Below, one piece after another: positions 49,393 to 58,832 of a DNA stretch of 64,000 bases. Each line of letters opens with the position of its first letter. The first letter of the stretch is position 1. Source of the stretch: Xanthomonas campestris pv. badrii (GTDB lineage: Bacteria; Pseudomonadota; Gammaproteobacteria; Xanthomonadales; Xanthomonadaceae). Below the pieces are notes generated by a model that did not search any database, was not told where the DNA came from, and saw only the letters and a program-made list of their open reading frames with translations. The stretch spans positions 1,426,001 to 1,490,000 of the forward strand of contig NZ_CP051651.1 in NCBI RefSeq assembly GCF_012848175.1, read 5' to 3'. Both the position numbers and the translations under genes were made by a program.

Positions 49393-50223
49393 TCAACCGA
49401 ACCGGCCGGTGATGTAGTCCTCGGTCTGCTGCTTGGAGGGCTGGGAGAAAATGGTCTCGGTGCGGTCGTGTTCGATCAGGTCGCCCAGGTACATGAAGGC
49501 GGTGTAGTCGGACACGCGCGCGGCCTGCTGCATGTTGTGGGTCACGATCACGATGGTGTAGTCGCGCTTGAGCTCTTCCACCAGCTGCTCGATCCGGCTG
49601 GTGGAAATCGGGTCCAGTGCCGAGGTCGGTTCGTCCAGCAGCAGCACGTCCGGCCGCAGGGCCACCGCACGTGCAATGCACAGGCGCTGCTGCTGGCCAC
49701 CGGACAGGCCCAGCGCGCTTTGCCCCAGCTTGTCCTTGACCTCGTCCCACAGCGCGCCCTGGCGCAGCGCCTGCTCGACGCGGTTCTGCATGTCGGCCTT
49801 GGAGAGTTTTTCGTGGTGGCGGATGCCGTAGGCCACGTTCTCGAAGATCGTCATCGGAAACGGCACCGGCTTCTGGAACACCATGCCGACCTTGCTGCGC
49901 AGGCGGTTCATCGGGTACTTCGGCGACAGGATGTTCTCGCCGTCCAGCAGCACCTCGCCGCGTGCTTCCATCTTCGGATACAGCGCATAGATGCGGTTGA
50001 AGATGCGCAGCAGGGTCGACTTGCCACAACCGGAAGGTCCGATCAGCGCGGTGACGCGCTTTTCCGGGATCTCCAGGTTGATGCCTTTCAGCGCGTGGTA
50101 CTTGTCGTAGTAGAAGTCCAGATTGCGTGCGGCCACCTTCACCGGCGCCTGCGCCGTCGGCGCCCCCTTGGCGGCCGGAACAGCGATGCGATGCATCGGC
50201 TTGGCGTTTTGGAGATCGTTCAT
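49393..50223 (-). CDS. pstB: Phosphate ABC transporter ATPase
   Basis: A 276-residue ATPase subunit of the high-affinity phosphate importer. Walker A is GPSGCGKST, the signature is [15 protein letters not shown], Walker B is [12 protein letters not shown], and the H-loop is [13 protein letters not shown]. An N-terminal extension of about 25 residues ([19 protein letters not shown]) precedes the conserved start. The ATG at 50223 is preferred; an ATG at 50253 would overlap the end of pstA and is also possible. The neighbours pstA and phoU confirm the call. Confidence 0.96.
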   Translation of the reverse strand: MNDLQNAKPMHRIAVPAAKGAPTAQAPVKVAARNLDFYYDKYHALKGINLEIPEKRVTALIGPSGCGKSTLLRIFNRIYALYPKMEARGEVLLDGENILSPKYPMNRLRSKVGMVFQKPVPFPMTIFENVAYGIRHHEKLSKADMQNRVEQALRQGALWDEVKDKLGQSALGLSGGQQQRLCIARAVALRPDVLLLDEPTSALDPISTSRIEQLVEELKRDYTIVIVTHNMQQAARVSDYTAFMYLGDLIEHDRTETIFSQPSKQQTEDYITGRFG

Positions 50224-50245
50224 GTCAGGTGTCCGGAAGGAAAGG

Positions 50246-51115
50246 TCAGTCATTGGAAATCTTGTTGCGCAAGAGCAGCGCACGCGCACCCAGGCTCACC
50301 AGCAACACGAACACGGTCAGCACCAGCGCGCCGGCCCAGGCCAGCGTCTGCCAGGATTCGTACGGGCTGCCGGCGAACTGGTTCATGATCACCGGGACGC
50401 TGGCCATCGGCTGGAAGATGTTGCTGTTCCAGTACTGATTGCCGAACGCGGTGAACAGCAGCGGCGCGGTTTCGCCGCTGATGCGCGCCAGCGCCAGCAG
50501 CACGCCGGTGACGATGCCGGCCGAGGCGCTGCGGTACAGCACCTGCACGGTCACCTTCCACTGCGGAATGCCCAGCGACAACGCCGCTTCGCGCATCTGC
50601 GCCGGCACCAGCCGCAGCATCTCGTCGGTGGTACGCACCACCACCGGCAGCACGATGAAGGCCAGCGACAGCGCGCCGGCGAATGCCGAGAAGCGCCCGC
50701 CGGTCTGCATCACGTACAAGGTGTAGACGAACAGGCCCAGCACGATCGATGGCGCCGACAACAGGATGTCGTTGACGAAGCGCACCACGATGCCGGCCTT
50801 GCGCGCATTGCCGTATTCGGCCAGCCAGGTGCCGGCGGCCACGCCCAGCGGGGTGCCGATCGCCAGCGCCAGTCCGCACATCACCGCGCTACCGAAGAAG
50901 GCATTGAGCAAGCCACCTTCCTGCATCGGCGGCGGGGTCATCTTGGTAAACAGGTCGAGATCGATACCGGGCACGCCCTTGGACACCAGCGTCCACAGGA
51001 TCCAGGCCAGGAAGAACAGCCCGAACAGGGCAGTGATGCACGACAACAGCAGCGCCACCGCATTGGTGATGCGGCGCCGGTTGTACAGCGATTGCGACAC
51101 CGAGGCAGCGGACAT
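50246..51115 (-). CDS. pstA: Phosphate ABC transporter permease PstA
   Basis: A 289-residue permease with six membrane segments. The EAA loop is [28 protein letters not shown], and [19 protein letters not shown] is typical PstA. Its start overlaps the pstC stop by one base (TGATG), so translation is coupled. It pairs with PstC to form the phosphate channel. Confidence 0.96.
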   Translation of the reverse strand: MSAASVSQSLYNRRRITNAVALLLSCITALFGLFFLAWILWTLVSKGVPGIDLDLFTKMTPPPMQEGGLLNAFFGSAVMCGLALAIGTPLGVAAGTWLAEYGNARKAGIVVRFVNDILLSAPSIVLGLFVYTLYVMQTGGRFSAFAGALSLAFIVLPVVVRTTDEMLRLVPAQMREAALSLGIPQWKVTVQVLYRSASAGIVTGVLLALARISGETAPLLFTAFGNQYWNSNIFQPMASVPVIMNQFAGSPYESWQTLAWAGALVLTVFVLLVSLGARALLLRNKISND

Positions 51116-52089
51116 CAGTTGCCCTCCCGGCGCGAGAGCTGCATCAGCATGAAGCGCGCGATGGCCAGCACGATGAAGGTCACGATGAACAGCACGAAGC
51201 CCAGCAGCAACAGGGCCGAACGATAGGTCTCGGTGGCCTCGCCGAAGTCATTGGCGATCAATGCCGCAATGGTGGTGCCCGGCTCCAGCAGCGACGGCGA
51301 CAGCCGTACCGTGTTGCCGACCACAAATGCAACTGCCATGGTTTCTCCCAGCGCACGCCCCAGGCCCAGGAAGACGCCGCCGATCACCGCCGAGCGGGTA
51401 TACGGCAGCACGATGTCCCAGCTCACTTCCCATTTGGTCGAGCCCAGCGCGTACGCAGATTCCTTCAGGCGCGTGGGCACGGTCAGGAACACTTCGCGCA
51501 TCACCGAGGAAATGAAGGGAATCACCATGATCGCCAGCACGAAGCCGGCCGTCAGCAGGCCGATGCCCAACGGCGGGCCCCGAAACAACGGGCCGATCAG
51601 CGGCAGCGTGCCGAGATGGTCGTTCAGCCAGGGCGTCACGTGCTCGGTCATCACCGGCACCAGCACGAACAGGCCCCACATGCCGTAGATGATCGACGGG
51701 ATGCCGGCCAGCAGTTCGATGGCGGTGCCCACCGGGCCACGCAGCCAGCGCGGCGCCACCTCGGTCAGGAAGAAGGCGATCCCGAAGCTCACCGGCACCG
51801 CGATCACCATCGCGATCAGGGCCGTGACCAGGGTGCCGTAGATCGGCGCCAGCGCGCCGTACTTGTTTTCCACCGGGTTCCAGTCGGCGGAATAGAAAAA
51901 GCTCAGGCCCTGCATCTGCAGCGCATGGCGTCCGCCCCACAGCATCGACAGTGCCGCGCTGCCGAGCGCCAACAGCACGAACACGACAGTGGCGGCCAGC
52001 GCAAGCTTGAACAGGCGATCGGCGCGCGCATCGCGCAGGTCGCGGCCGCGGGGTGCGGTCATCGCTTCGGGGAGTGCGGTGGCATTCAT
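51115..52089 (-). CDS. pstC: Phosphate ABC transporter permease PstC
   Basis: A 324-residue permease. It has six membrane segments, the family run GIAFFLTEVAPRWLRGPVGTAIELLAGIPSIIYG and the EAA loop KESAYALGSTKWEVSWDIVLPYTRSAVIGG. An N-terminal basic stretch (RDLRDARADRLFKLALA) precedes the first helix. It sits 115 bp after pstS and is coupled to pstA. Confidence 0.96.
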   Translation of the reverse strand: MNATALPEAMTAPRGRDLRDARADRLFKLALAATVVFVLLALGSAALSMLWGGRHALQMQGLSFFYSADWNPVENKYGALAPIYGTLVTALIAMVIAVPVSFGIAFFLTEVAPRWLRGPVGTAIELLAGIPSIIYGMWGLFVLVPVMTEHVTPWLNDHLGTLPLIGPLFRGPPLGIGLLTAGFVLAIMVIPFISSVMREVFLTVPTRLKESAYALGSTKWEVSWDIVLPYTRSAVIGGVFLGLGRALGETMAVAFVVGNTVRLSPSLLEPGTTIAALIANDFGEATETYRSALLLLGFVLFIVTFIVLAIARFMLMQLSRREGN

Positions 52090-52204
52090 TCGATTGGACT
52101 CGTCACCCGCGCGGTGGCGGGAGCGTGAGACATCAGGAACGGCGAGGGGCCCTCATCGGGCACCTCGCCGCCGCGCAACCCGCCCTGCAGGCGGGATGCA
52201 GGCA

Positions 52205-53296
52205 TTACTTGAACTCGCTGCCCCAGTAGGCTTCGATCTGCTTCACCAGCTCCGGCGGCAGCGGCACGTAATGCAGCTCGCTGGCCTGGGCCTGGCCGTT
52301 TTCCAGCGCCCACTTGAAGAAGTCCAGCGTCGCCTTGCTGCGGGCGGCGTCCTTGGCCTGCTTGTGCATCAGCATGAAGTTGGTGGCGGTGATCGGCCAG
52401 GCCTTCTCGCCCGGTGCATTGGTGATCACCAGGTTGAAATCCTTGGCGTTGGCCCAGTCGGCGCTGGCGGCCGCAGCGGCGAAGCTGTCGGCATTCGGCT
52501 CGACCCACTGGCCGGCCGCGTTCTGCAGCGAGGTGTAGGGCATTTTGTTCTGCAGCGCGTAGGCCAGTTCGACATAGCCGATCGAGCCCTTGATCTGCTG
52601 CACGTACGAGGCGACGCCTTCGTTGCCCTTGCCGCCCACGCCGCCCGGCCACTGCACGGAGGTGCCTTCGCCGACCTTGCTCTTCCACTCCGGGCTGACC
52701 TTGGACAGGTAGTTGGAGAAATTGAAGGTGGTGCCCGAACCATCCGAGCGATGCACCAGGTTGATCTTGGTGGCCGGCAAGGTGACGCCCGGGTTGGCCG
52801 CGACAATGGCCGCGTCGTTCCACATGGTGACCTTGCCCAGGAAGATGTCGCCCAGCAATGCGCCGGTCAGGCGCAGCTTGCCCGGTGCCATGCCTTCCAG
52901 ATTGACCACCGGCACCACACCACCGATCGCCGACGGGAACTGGCCCAGGCCGGCCTGCTGCAATTCGGCGCTATCGAGCGGCTTGTCGGTCGAACCGAAA
53001 TCCACCGTGCCGGCCTTGATCTGCGCAATGCCGCCGCCGGAACCGATCGACTGGTAGTTCACCTTGTTACCGGTGGCGGCGTTGTAGTCGGCCGACCACT
53101 TGGACACCAGCGGGTAAATGAACGAAGCGCCGGCACCGGAGATCTCGGCGCCCTTGCTGTCGCTGGCCGTGGCGCCGGCGCTGGGGGCGCCCTTGGCGGC
53201 GTCGCCGGACTGCGCGTCCTTGCCGGGCGAGCACGCAGCCAGGGCAAGGGCGATGGTGAGGGACAGGGCGGTCAGGCTGGCCGACTGCAATTTCAT
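52205..53296 (-). CDS. pstS: Phosphate-binding lipoprotein PstS
   Basis: A 363-residue periplasmic phosphate-binding protein. The signal MKLQSASLTALSLTIALALAAC ends in a lipobox (LAAC). A Gly/Ala/Asp linker follows, then GAGASFIYPLVSKWSADYN, VNYQSIGSGGGIAQI and VHRSDGSGTTFNFSNYL, the phosphate-binding motifs. It is the lipoprotein member of the PstS pair. A candidate Pho box lies 71 bp before its start. Start ATG 53296. Confidence 0.96.
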   Translation of the reverse strand: MKLQSASLTALSLTIALALAACSPGKDAQSGDAAKGAPSAGATASDSKGAEISGAGASFIYPLVSKWSADYNAATGNKVNYQSIGSGGGIAQIKAGTVDFGSTDKPLDSAELQQAGLGQFPSAIGGVVPVVNLEGMAPGKLRLTGALLGDIFLGKVTMWNDAAIVAANPGVTLPATKINLVHRSDGSGTTFNFSNYLSKVSPEWKSKVGEGTSVQWPGGVGGKGNEGVASYVQQIKGSIGYVELAYALQNKMPYTSLQNAAGQWVEPNADSFAAAAASADWANAKDFNLVITNAPGEKAWPITATNFMLMHKQAKDAARSKATLDFFKWALENGQAQASELHYVPLPPELVKQIEAYWGSEFK

Positions 53297-53366
53297 GGAA
53301 GCTCCGAGGCTGGATTGGCTGGATTGGCCGGGTGTCCGGCAGACCACGCTATGAAATGATGTTTTT

Positions 53367-53384
53367 GTTACACGTGCATGACAG
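53367..53384 (-). promoter_or_regulatory. Pho box before pstSCAB-phoU
   Basis: On the minus strand this reads CTGTCATGCACGTGTAAC. The first unit CTGTCAT is a perfect Pho-box half and the second (GTGTAAC) fits with one mismatch, at the required 11-base period. A TTCATA -10-like hexamer lies 11 bp further on. PhoB activation under phosphate limitation is inferred. Confidence 0.85.
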
Positions 53385-53406
53385 TGCCTTCTGGCGAAGG
53401 CATCAC

Positions 53407-53456
53407 AAAAAAAGACGCGGACCACGGAGGGCATCGCACCCTCCGGGATCCGCGTC
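53407..53456 (-). terminator. Strong terminator after the second pstS
   Basis: On the minus strand GACGCGGATCCCGGAGGG pairs with CCCTCCGTGGTCCGCGTC with small bulges and is followed by TTTTTTT (53413-53407). It separates the oprO/pstS2 transcript from the pstS Pho box. The rest of 53457-53644 holds no gene that I recognise. Confidence 0.88.
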
Positions 53457-53644
53457 CCGGTCCCGACGCCGGGGAGAGAGACGGCGTCGTTCCTGTACGT
53501 TGTCAATCCGGGCCGCGGGCAACGGCAGCCCCGGGGTCCCAAGCGCCATCCGGTGCCGGCATGGCCATGTCGCGTGAACCGGAGTGTCCGGGTCGATGGA
53601 CGACTGGTGACCAGCCGCCCATCGCGCCCGCCGTGCTGGCCTGA

Positions 53645-54664
53645 TCAACGCGGCAGGTTCTTGGCCCAGTAGGCCTCGATCTGCGTCACCAGGCTGTCCG
53701 GCAGCGGCACGTAGTCCAGTTGCTTGGCCTGCGCATCGCCCTTGGTATAGACCCAGCGGAAGAAGTCCAGCGTGTTCTTGAGGCCGGCCGGGTTCTTGGG
53801 CTTCTTCTGCACCAGGATGAAATTGGTGGCGGTGATCGGCCAGGCGTTGTCGCCTGCCGCGTTGGTCATCACCAGATAGAAGTCCTTGGCCGTGCCCCAG
53901 TCGGCGCTGTTGGCCGCCGCGGCGAAGGTTTCATCGGACGGCTGCACGAACTTGCCGGCCGCATTCTTCATCGCGGTGTAGGCCATCTTGTTCTGCAGCG
54001 CGTACGACAGCTCGACGTAGCCGATGCCACCCTTGATCTGCTTGACGTAGGCAGCGACGCCCTCGTTGCCCTTGCCGCCGATGCCGGTCGGCCACTGCAC
54101 GGCAGTGCCTTCGCCGACCTTGCTCTTCCAGTCCGGATTGACCTTGGACAGGTAGTTGGTGAAGTTGAAGCTGGTGCCCGAGCCGTCGGAGCGATGCACC
54201 ACGGTGATCTTGCCTTCGGGGAGCTTCATGCCGGGGTTGAGCGCGGCAATTGCCGGATCGTTCCAGGTGCTGACCTTGCCCAGGAAGATGTCGCCCAGGG
54301 TCTTGCCATCGAGCTTGAGCGCGCCGGCGGCGATGCCGGGCACGTTGACCACCGGCACCACGCCGCCGATCACCGACGGAAACTGCGCCAGCCCGGCAGC
54401 GGACAGTTCTTCCGGCTTCAACGGGGCATCGGAAGAGCCGAAGTCCACGCTGGCCGCCTTGATCTGAGCAATGCCGCCGCCCGAACCGATCGATTGGTAA
54501 TTGACCTGCTTCTTGGTGGCGGTGTTGTAGTCGGCCGACCACTTGGACATCACCGGGTAGATGAACGACGCACCGGCGCCAGTGACATCGGCGGCCTGGG
54601 CACACAGTGCCAGCGAGGCGGCAAGCACGCCCACGGCCAGACGGGTCTTGAAGGAATGGATCAC
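53645..54664 (-). CDS. Second phosphate-binding protein (PstS-like, PhoX)
   Basis: A 339-residue PstS paralogue, about 70% alike to the neighbouring PstS by eye. It has a cleaved signal peptide (AASLALCAQAADV) and no lipobox, so it is a soluble periplasmic protein. The phosphate loop motifs VTGAGASFIYPVMSKWSADYN, YQSIGSGGGIAQI and HRSDGSGTSFNFTNYL are conserved. Start GTG 54664, with GGAG nine bases upstream. In X. citri the corresponding gene is called phoX, but that name is also used for an alkaline phosphatase, so no symbol is given. Confidence 0.9.
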   Translation of the reverse strand: MIHSFKTRLAVGVLAASLALCAQAADVTGAGASFIYPVMSKWSADYNTATKKQVNYQSIGSGGGIAQIKAASVDFGSSDAPLKPEELSAAGLAQFPSVIGGVVPVVNVPGIAAGALKLDGKTLGDIFLGKVSTWNDPAIAALNPGMKLPEGKITVVHRSDGSGTSFNFTNYLSKVNPDWKSKVGEGTAVQWPTGIGGKGNEGVAAYVKQIKGGIGYVELSYALQNKMAYTAMKNAAGKFVQPSDETFAAAANSADWGTAKDFYLVMTNAAGDNAWPITATNFILVQKKPKNPAGLKNTLDFFRWVYTKGDAQAKQLDYVPLPDSLVTQIEAYWAKNLPR

Positions 54665-54749
54665 GGAACAGCTCCAGTAGGGTTGAGGTCAGGACGTCCC
54701 GCAGGCCTGCCATTGCAGGGCAGGGGCATGACCGCGCGGTGTCGAGGAG

Positions 54750-54767
54750 ATGACAGTGCAGTGACGC
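54750..54767 (-). promoter_or_regulatory. Candidate Pho box before the second pstS
   Basis: On the minus strand this reads GCGTCACTGCACTGTCAT. The second half is a perfect CTGTCAT and the first matches CTGTCAC at five of seven bases, with an 11-base period. It lies 86 bp before the GTG start. It would let this gene be induced apart from oprO. Confidence 0.65.
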
Positions 54768-54857
54768 GCAGGCGCAGGCGCCTGCTGGATCGAGCGCGGC
54801 GCGGATGGGGACGGGGATGCTCAGCGAGCACCTCCGACAGCCGGCGCAGCGGATGGC

Positions 54858-56108
54858 TTACCAATAGAATTGCGCGCGTGCTTCGATGATCGACGGGTTG
54901 TCGTCGACCAGGCCACGGGTGGCGCTGTTGTAGCGCGTGCTTTCCACCTTGGCGTAGTCCAGTGCGAACTTGAAGTTAGAACGCCAGTACCAGTTGGCGC
55001 CGACCGTCCACACATTCATCTTGCCGCCCAGCACGCCATCGACGAACGGCGTGGTGCCGTTGGAGACCAGGTGGCCGTCGTTGAGGTCCAGGGTGTCGTA
55101 GCGCACTGCGAGCTGCCACATGCCCGAGGCCGGCTCGTTGGGCAGCGGAGTGGTCGGCACGCCGGCCTTGTAGCCCCAGGTCTCGCCGGTGATGTTCCAG
55201 ACGCCGCTGACGTACCAGCCGTCACTCTTATAGTCACGCGCGTTGGCGCCGATGCGGTTGGCGTTTTCCTGGAAGTACTCGCCCTGCAGCTTGAACGGGC
55301 CGGTGATCCACATCGCCTCGGCACCGGCCACGCCCACGTCGTCGACATTGGTGATGGCGCCGCTGTCGATCAGGCGGATGGTGGTCAGGTCGGCATCCGG
55401 GCGGGCACGCAGGCGCAGGGTATCGTCGTCGGTGTCGTAGGCCAGGTAGCTGAGGCCGAAGTGCAGCACGTTGCCGGTCTCGTTGATCGGCGCCCAGGTG
55501 CCGCGCGCGCCGTAGCCGCTGCCGTGTGCCTGGTTACGGGTCAGTTCGCGGCCGAACGCACTGGCGGTCAGGCTCCAGTTGTTGTCGCCCATGCCGTAGG
55601 CCACGCCCAGACGGCGCGAGATGCCGTAGGTATTGGTCACCGACGCCTTGGAAACGAAGTCGTTGTTCTTGGTGCTGGACAGTTCTTCCAGGCTGTTGGG
55701 CTGCTTGAACTGGCCGATCTGCAGGTAGTTGTTGGCGTTGCCGCCAAACTTGTACTTGATGTTGTTGTCCAGGAACCGCCCGGTGCTGCGGATGGTGGTG
55801 CCGCGGATGGTGACGTCCTTCAACACGCTCGGGTCGTAGCCGGCCACCCATTCGACGTTGCCCGGACCCTTGCCCTTGAGCACCAGCTCGGCGCGGCGGA
55901 TGCTGAATTCGGAGTTGTCGCCATTGGCACCGATCGGGCCGTTGAGGTCCTGCACATCGTTGTGGAACCAGTTGCCGTCGGCCTGGACCAGGCCTTCCAG
56001 CGAGATCTCGGAACCGCCGATCACATCGATGGCGATTTCGGCATGCGCTGCCGGAGCGGCAAGCGCCAGCAACAGCGCGGAACCAAGCAGGGTAGGAGCG
56101 AGTTTCAT
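54858..56108 (-). CDS. oprO: Phosphate-selective outer-membrane porin (OprO/OprP family)
   Basis: A 416-residue outer-membrane porin. Signal peptide (residues 1-23, AAHAEIAID). The mature part is a 16-stranded barrel with alternating strands (LVLKGKGPGNVEWVAGYDPS, NYLQIGQFKQPNSLEEL, SGMWQLAVRYDTLDLNDG) and ends in EARAQFYW, an aromatic C-terminus for BAM recognition. It is the first gene of the Pho locus and likely imports phosphate or pyrophosphate across the outer membrane. It is followed 194 bp later by the second pstS. Confidence 0.93.
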   Translation of the reverse strand: MKLAPTLLGSALLLALAAPAAHAEIAIDVIGGSEISLEGLVQADGNWFHNDVQDLNGPIGANGDNSEFSIRRAELVLKGKGPGNVEWVAGYDPSVLKDVTIRGTTIRSTGRFLDNNIKYKFGGNANNYLQIGQFKQPNSLEELSSTKNNDFVSKASVTNTYGISRRLGVAYGMGDNNWSLTASAFGRELTRNQAHGSGYGARGTWAPINETGNVLHFGLSYLAYDTDDDTLRLRARPDADLTTIRLIDSGAITNVDDVGVAGAEAMWITGPFKLQGEYFQENANRIGANARDYKSDGWYVSGVWNITGETWGYKAGVPTTPLPNEPASGMWQLAVRYDTLDLNDGHLVSNGTTPFVDGVLGGKMNVWTVGANWYWRSNFKFALDYAKVESTRYNSATRGLVDDNPSIIEARAQFYW

Positions 56109-56173
56109 AGATGCCTTGCGACCTGAGAAAGTGGGCGCAGGCTATGGCGTGAAAGTTGCGTTAATGTGACAAG

Positions 56174-56191
56174 GCGACAAAAACGTCACAA
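56174..56191 (-). promoter_or_regulatory. Weak Pho-box-like repeat before oprO
   Basis: On the minus strand this reads TTGTGACGTTTTTGTCGC. Two TTGT-type units lie at the 11-base period, each five of seven to the consensus. Further TGTCAC-like and TTGACAC-like copies lie at 56160-56285. None is perfect, so PhoB control of oprO is plausible but not shown by one clear box. No gene was recognised between the oprO start and the small gene at 56424. Confidence 0.45.
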
Positions 56192-56423
56192 TTGATTTTT
56201 GCCAATAAAGACAAGAGTTTACGTTCGTTTCAACTGTGTCAATGTGTGTCAAAAATCTGAACACCAACGGTTTGTGACAGCGCTGCAATCAGCCCGATAG
56301 CGGCTGTTCTGAGGGCTGCGTCACTGGCGACCTGAACCGCAACCTTTCCAGTTTGAACATATGTGTCAGTTTGTGCGACGCACCACTTGCGCACGCCGCG
56401 GCTAAATTGTTAGTTTCGAGGCC

Positions 56424-56765
56424 ATGTTTCCTCGATTCCTCCAACTGTTGCTGGTTTGCCTGCTCGCGCTCAGCGCGTGGTCGGTAGCCAGTGCACACAC
56501 GCGCATCCAGGATGCGCTGGTGGGCGACGGTCTGGCGGTCACGGTGGATGCTGGCGAAGAACGCGATGCAGCAGAAGATCCGCAGGACGATGGTGATACC
56601 CAGAGCCAAGTCGATACCCAGCCTGCAGACGATATCCCCTTGCTCTCCCAAGCATGGCCGATGCTGGCGCGGTATTCCCCTTCTTGGCACGCGCATCACG
56701 CGCCGGCAAATCAGAAACGCGACCTGATCCCGCAACTGCGTCCTCCAAACGCGTTGATCGGCTGA
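56424..56765 (+). CDS. Small secreted protein, unknown function
   Basis: A 113-residue protein with a clear signal peptide (MFPRFLQLLLVCLLALSAWSVASA, cleavage before HTRIQD). The mature part is acidic (ERDAAEDPQDDGDTQSQVDT) and ends with a basic Pro-rich tail. No domain recognised. It precedes the carbonic anhydrase gene by about 110 bp on the same strand. Start ATG at 56424. Confidence 0.55.
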   Translation: MFPRFLQLLLVCLLALSAWSVASAHTRIQDALVGDGLAVTVDAGEERDAAEDPQDDGDTQSQVDTQPADDIPLLSQAWPMLARYSPSWHAHHAPANQKRDLIPQLRPPNALIG

Positions 56766-56878
56766 TCCCCGCTGTCGCTGCACCCGGTGCTCTGCGCGCC
56801 GGATTTTCTCTTTTGTTTTCTTTTGCGACCTGCGGTTTGCGCCGCGGGTAGCCATCCGTTGCCTAGAAGGAATCTCCC

Positions 56879-57559
56879 ATGGAAAGTTTGCTCGAAGGTT
56901 TTCGCCATTTCCGCAAGGAAGTCTATCCACAGCAGAGTGCGCGCTTTCAGGAACTGGCCGGCGGCCAGAGCCCGCATACCCTGTTCATCACCTGCGCCGA
57001 CTCGCGCGTCATGCCGGAGCTGATCTTCTCCGCGCAGCCCGGCGAACTCTTCGTATATCGCAATATCGGCAACGTGGTGCCGCCTTACTCCCAGCATGTC
57101 AGCGGCGTGGTGGCAGCAATCGAATACGCCATCGCGGTACTCGGCGTGCGTCACATCGTGATCTGCGGCCACACCGACTGCGGCGCGATGAAGGCCGTGC
57201 TCAAGCCGGAATCGCTGGAAGACGTGCCCTCGGTGGCGGCGTGGCTCAAGCACACCGATGCGGCGCGCCATGTCACCGCCCACCATGGGCATGACCCGCA
57301 CAGCCCGGACGCGCTGAGCTGCATGACCGAAGAGAACGTGGTCTCGCAGTTGGACCACCTGCGCACGCAACCGGTGGTGGCAGCGCGTCTGGCCGCCGGT
57401 ACCCTGCGGATCCACGGCTGGATCTACGATATCGCCCACGGCGATATCCGCGCCTTCGATGCCGAGAAGGGTGGTTTCCGTCCATTGTTGGCGGACCACA
57501 CTCCTGAAGCCACCCCGCGCCCGCGACTGCAGCAAGTCGTGCGCGCCGAACTCGCCTGA
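56879..57559 (+). CDS. can: Beta-class carbonic anhydrase
   Basis: A 226-residue zinc enzyme that hydrates CO2 to bicarbonate. The zinc ligands are Cys39 and Asp41 in FITCADSRVMPE, and His98 and Cys101 in ICGHTDCGAMKA. The dyad Asp/Arg residues are in the same first motif. FVYRNIGNVVPPY and IEYAIAVLGVRHIVI are typical. It lies 11 bp before a SulP-transporter gene, so the two form a carbonic anhydrase-bicarbonate transport pair. Confidence 0.95.
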   Translation: MESLLEGFRHFRKEVYPQQSARFQELAGGQSPHTLFITCADSRVMPELIFSAQPGELFVYRNIGNVVPPYSQHVSGVVAAIEYAIAVLGVRHIVICGHTDCGAMKAVLKPESLEDVPSVAAWLKHTDAARHVTAHHGHDPHSPDALSCMTEENVVSQLDHLRTQPVVAARLAAGTLRIHGWIYDIAHGDIRAFDAEKGGFRPLLADHTPEATPRPRLQQVVRAELA

Positions 57560-57690
57560 CGGAGTCGATCATGAGCACATCAGGTATCGGCGGATACTTC
57601 CGTCAGGGACTGTTCGGGCGCGATTTGTTGTCGTCGGTCGTGGTCTTCCTGGTCGCATTGCCTGTAATGACCCACCGGTTTCTGCACAGG

Positions 57691-58515
57691 TCAGGTGGTT
57701 AATGTAGCGGCATAGGCTTGGTCAGGCGTCATCATGTTCAGTGCCTGATGCGGGCGCTGCCGGTTGTAGAACCCAATCCAGTCGCTGATGACGCGCAAGG
57801 CGTGGGCCAGGCTCTCGAACCGGTGCCGATGGACGCACTGTTCCTTGAGCGTGCGTATGACGCGCTCGACCATCCCGTTCTGCTGGGGACAGTGTGGCGT
57901 GATGAACTCCTGCTTCATGCCGTAGCCAGCGACCAGGCGGGTGTAGTCGCGGCTGGTGAAGACCAGGCCATTGTCCGAGCGCAGCAGGAACGGCTCCTTG
58001 ACCTTGCCCAGCGTGCCGAAGCGGGTGATCAGTGCTTGCTCCAAGGCCGCCACGGCGGTGCTGGCCCTGCCCGTGCGCGAGAGCTGCCAGCCCAGCAATT
58101 GCCGGGTATGGCAATCGATCACCAGGGCCAGGCTCAGCCAGCCGTCCTTACCGCCCCAGATCCGACACAGGTCGGTGGCCCAGCGTTGGTTCGGTGCGCT
58201 GGCCACCGAGGGCAAGGCCTCGATCCGCGGTCGCTTGCCCACGGCCCGCTTGCGCACCTGCCAGCCCTTGATCTGAAAGATCCGCTGCACCGTGTTCTTG
58301 TTCATCCGCAGTAGCCCAGCCACCGTCCGATACCCGAACGACGGCTCGGCCTCGATCATGGCCTTGATCGGTTCGGCCAGCTCTGGCTTCACCTTCGGCG
58401 CTGCCTTGCGCGGCGTGTAGTACACGCTGCGCCGTGGTACACCGAACCAGCGGCACAGCTTGACCATCGAGACGTCGAACCCGTCCTCCTTCAGGCCCTG
58501 CTGGATCGAGGCCAT
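57691..58515 (-). CDS. IS3-family transposase, OrfB (integrase core)
   Basis: A 274-residue DDE transposase part. An HTH_21-like segment (VKPELAEPIKAMIEAEPSFGYRTVAGLLR) is followed by the integrase core: first Asp in QRWATDLCRIWGGKDGW, second in FLLRSDNGLVFTS, Glu in NGMVERVIRTLKEQ. It ends with the usual WIGFYNRQRPHQALNMMTPDQAY. Its ATG overlaps the orfA stop (TGATG), but the main product is likely the OrfAB fusion made by frameshifting upstream. Confidence 0.95.
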   Translation of the reverse strand: MASIQQGLKEDGFDVSMVKLCRWFGVPRRSVYYTPRKAAPKVKPELAEPIKAMIEAEPSFGYRTVAGLLRMNKNTVQRIFQIKGWQVRKRAVGKRPRIEALPSVASAPNQRWATDLCRIWGGKDGWLSLALVIDCHTRQLLGWQLSRTGRASTAVAALEQALITRFGTLGKVKEPFLLRSDNGLVFTSRDYTRLVAGYGMKQEFITPHCPQQNGMVERVIRTLKEQCVHRHRFESLAHALRVISDWIGFYNRQRPHQALNMMTPDQAYAATLTT

Positions 58516-58832
58516 CAGCTCTCGTCCTTGCCCAGCAGGGCTGCCAATTTTTTTCGGGCACGCAGTTCCAGCATGGCTTCGCCGTAGGCTTCCTGCAGCT
58601 CCTTGAGCTGGCGTTCGTACTGCTCGCGCACGTCTTCGGGCTTGGCCCGCAGCGCGTTCTCCAGGCCGCGCTTACCTTCCTCGACCCAGCCTTCGATCTC
58701 ATTGGGCGTCAGGTCGAACTGCCGGCTGGCCAAGGCCACCGTCGTCTTCCCCTGGATGATCTCCAGCACCAGCGCCGACTTGCGCCGGGCCGTCCAGCGC
58801 TTGATCTGTTCTTCGTCCATTACTGCACTCAT
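58515..58832 (-). CDS. IS3-family transposase, OrfA
   Basis: A 105-residue helix-turn-helix protein (RRKSALVLEIIQGKTTVALASRQFDLTPNEIEGWVEEGKRGLENALRA) with a C-terminal leucine-zipper-like helix (REQYERQLKELQEAYGEAMLELR). Seven A (plus strand T at 58548-58554) lie in the coding end, ...CGA AAA AAA TTG. The -1 frame is open from there through orfB, as expected for programmed frameshifting. Confidence 0.93.
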   Translation of the reverse strand: MSAVMDEEQIKRWTARRKSALVLEIIQGKTTVALASRQFDLTPNEIEGWVEEGKRGLENALRAKPEDVREQYERQLKELQEAYGEAMLELRARKKLAALLGKDES

